Shown: positions 63,100 through 64,000 of the stretch, one piece after another
Numbering within the stretch: the first letter of the stretch is position 1
Layout of the letters: every line of letters begins with the position of its first letter
From: an uncultured Aeromonadales bacterium
GTDB lineage: Bacteria > Pseudomonadota > Gammaproteobacteria > Enterobacterales > Succinivibrionaceae
Assembly (NCBI GenBank): GCA_902776275.1
Contig: CACYPI010000003.1
Coordinates: forward strand, 16,104 to 80,103
Reading direction: 5' to 3'
Length of the DNA stretch: 64,000 nt
Program-made: the position numbers and the translations under genes
Notes under the pieces: model-generated
What the model was told of the DNA's origin: nothing
The model's database searches: none
The model's input: only the letters and a program-made list of their open reading frames with translations

Positions 63100-63879
63100 A
63101 TGCGCAAGGCCGTCATCATCTCCGACATCCACCTTTCGTCGAGGGACGGCCAGCTTCCGCGCCTGCTCAGGCTCTTCCTCTCGCGCGTCCCCGACGGGGC
63201 GCGCCTCATCATCGCAGGCGACCTCTTCGACTTCTACGTGGGCCTGAACCCCAAGGATCCTGTTGCATCAGGACTCTCTGAAATGCTGAGGCCGCTTTCC
63301 TCGCGCGGGATCTCCTGCGAGTTCATGGCGGGAAACCGCGACTTCCTGATGGGGGAGCGCGACGCCCGCTTCTTCTCGATGCGGCTCCTGCCAGAGTACG
63401 AGGTGCTCAACGCCCGCCATGGCTCGGCCCTGCTCATCCACGGCGACGAGCTGTGCAGCAACGACAAGAGCTTCCAGCGCTTCCGCGCGCTGGGGCGCAA
63501 CCGCATCGCCCGCTTCCTCTTCCTGTCGCTGTCCTACTCCATCCGCGAGCGCATCGGGCTTGCCATCAGGAGCAAGAGCAGGAACGCCGATCCGATGCGC
63601 GACAGCGCCCCCGAGCGCTACGGGCTCGTTGGCACCTGCGCGAGCGTGCTCATGCACCGCTACGGCGTCAAGACCATCATCCACGGCCACTTCCACCGCT
63701 TCGGCGACACGAGGGACTCGCTCTTTGAAGGCTCAAGGCTGCTGTGCCTGGGCTGCTGGGGCGGGAAGTTCAGCTACGCTGTGTTCGATGAGGGCGGGGC
63801 CAGCGCCTGGGAGTTCCCAGCCTCGATGCTTGAGGATGGCGCCCCCCTGCCAGGGCTCAAGGAAGCTCCGCAGGGCTAG
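63100..63879 (+). CDS. lpxH: UDP-2,3-diacylglucosamine diphosphatase LpxH
   Basis: 259 aa (E. coli 240). It cleaves UDP-diacylglucosamine to lipid X in lipid A synthesis at the inner membrane. Metallophosphatase motifs are complete: ISDIHLSS, GDLFDFYVG, GNRDFLMG, LIHGDELCSND and HGHFHRFGD. The last 15-20 residues are a Pro/Gly-rich extra tail. Its presence shows a lipid A-bearing outer membrane. Confidence 0.96.
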   Translation: MRKAVIISDIHLSSRDGQLPRLLRLFLSRVPDGARLIIAGDLFDFYVGLNPKDPVASGLSEMLRPLSSRGISCEFMAGNRDFLMGERDARFFSMRLLPEYEVLNARHGSALLIHGDELCSNDKSFQRFRALGRNRIARFLFLSLSYSIRERIGLAIRSKSRNADPMRDSAPERYGLVGTCASVLMHRYGVKTIIHGHFHRFGDTRDSLFEGSRLLCLGCWGGKFSYAVFDEGGASAWEFPASMLEDGAPLPGLKEAPQG

Positions 63880-63907
63880 GCGGCATAGGAAACAGCCTCA
63901 ACCATTG

Positions 63908-63960
63908 ACATCCTCCCCTCTCTAAAGAGAGGGGATTCCTACCGATCTCTTGGGAGATCT
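63908..63960. mobile_element. probable end of an IS200/IS605-family element
   Basis: After lpxH the sequence ACATCCTCCCCTCTCTAAAG opens an 8-bp hairpin CCCCTCTC/GAGAGGGG (63915-63934, loop TAAA) followed by ATTCCTACC and a second hairpin GATCTC/GAGATC (63944-63959). Subterminal hairpins with CATCCTCCC...GGGGATTCC are typical of the ends of IS200/IS605 elements and TnpB-associated RNAs. The transposase part, if any, lies outside the window, so the call is tentative. Confidence 0.5.
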
Positions 63961-64000
63961 TCGGCGGGTTCCTCTTGCTGACCACCAATGTGATTCACTT

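Overview
The window looks like a chromosomal core segment of a GC-rich Gammaproteobacterium. The evidence is gene order: alaS-csrA-tRNA-Ser(GCU)-tRNA-Arg(ACG), recA-recX, mutS facing nlpD-rpoS, ispD-ispF, relA near rlmD, rpoE-rseA-rseB-lepA-lepB-rnc-era-recO, and the S10/spc/alpha ribosomal operons split as in E. coli. RelA is the synthetase-only type. QueH and a 2[4Fe-4S] ferredoxin would suit an anaerobe or gut organism. A Succinivibrionaceae/Aeromonadales-like origin is a guess that the sequence alone does not prove.

Layout. 1-2300: two tRNA-Arg genes, a secreted SUMF1-fold/flavodoxin-like fusion and tRNA-Ser. 2311-10912: csrA, alaS, recX and recA on the minus strand, mutS on the plus strand, and rpoS. 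10971-18472: nlpD, a DedA-family gene, ispF, ispD, ftsB, pyrG and relA. 18473-20335: an accessory patch holding a Fic-family gene broken at a G7 tract and a decayed GNAT acetyltransferase. 20336-29075: a long minus-strand run from rpoE (with a likely sigma-E promoter) to rlmD. 29342-38663: an MscK-like channel, a ferredoxin, a YggS-ProC fusion, yggT, parC and an L,D-transpeptidase. 38726-54752: a small unknown gene, then the ribosomal protein, secY and RNA polymerase alpha operons. 54753-63879: a phosphoethanolamine transferase, queH, pyrE, yicC, a YbjD-like ATPase, cysS, ppiB and lpxH. 63880-64000: paired hairpins resembling an IS200/IS605 end.

The most unusual feature is two full-length but different RNA polymerase alpha subunits on either side of rplQ. 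Their N-terminal domains have decayed in complementary places. The copy at 39176-40204 keeps the segment that contacts beta in E. coli and has lost the beta-prime segment. The copy at 40716-41696 shows the reverse. Both keep an almost intact C-terminal domain. I infer an obligate alpha heterodimer with fixed positions. Francisella is the known precedent for two alphas, but this tandem arrangement around rplQ is different.

Other points of interest: low-complexity tails on several ribosomal proteins (S11, S19, S3, L15, L17), a CsrA with an altered C-terminal half, twin [13 protein letters not shown] elements at the recA promoter in place of a recognisable E. coli-type LexA box, a mutually exclusive hairpin arrangement before the L,D-transpeptidase gene, and a spc-operon promoter whose -35 lies inside the S10-operon terminator.
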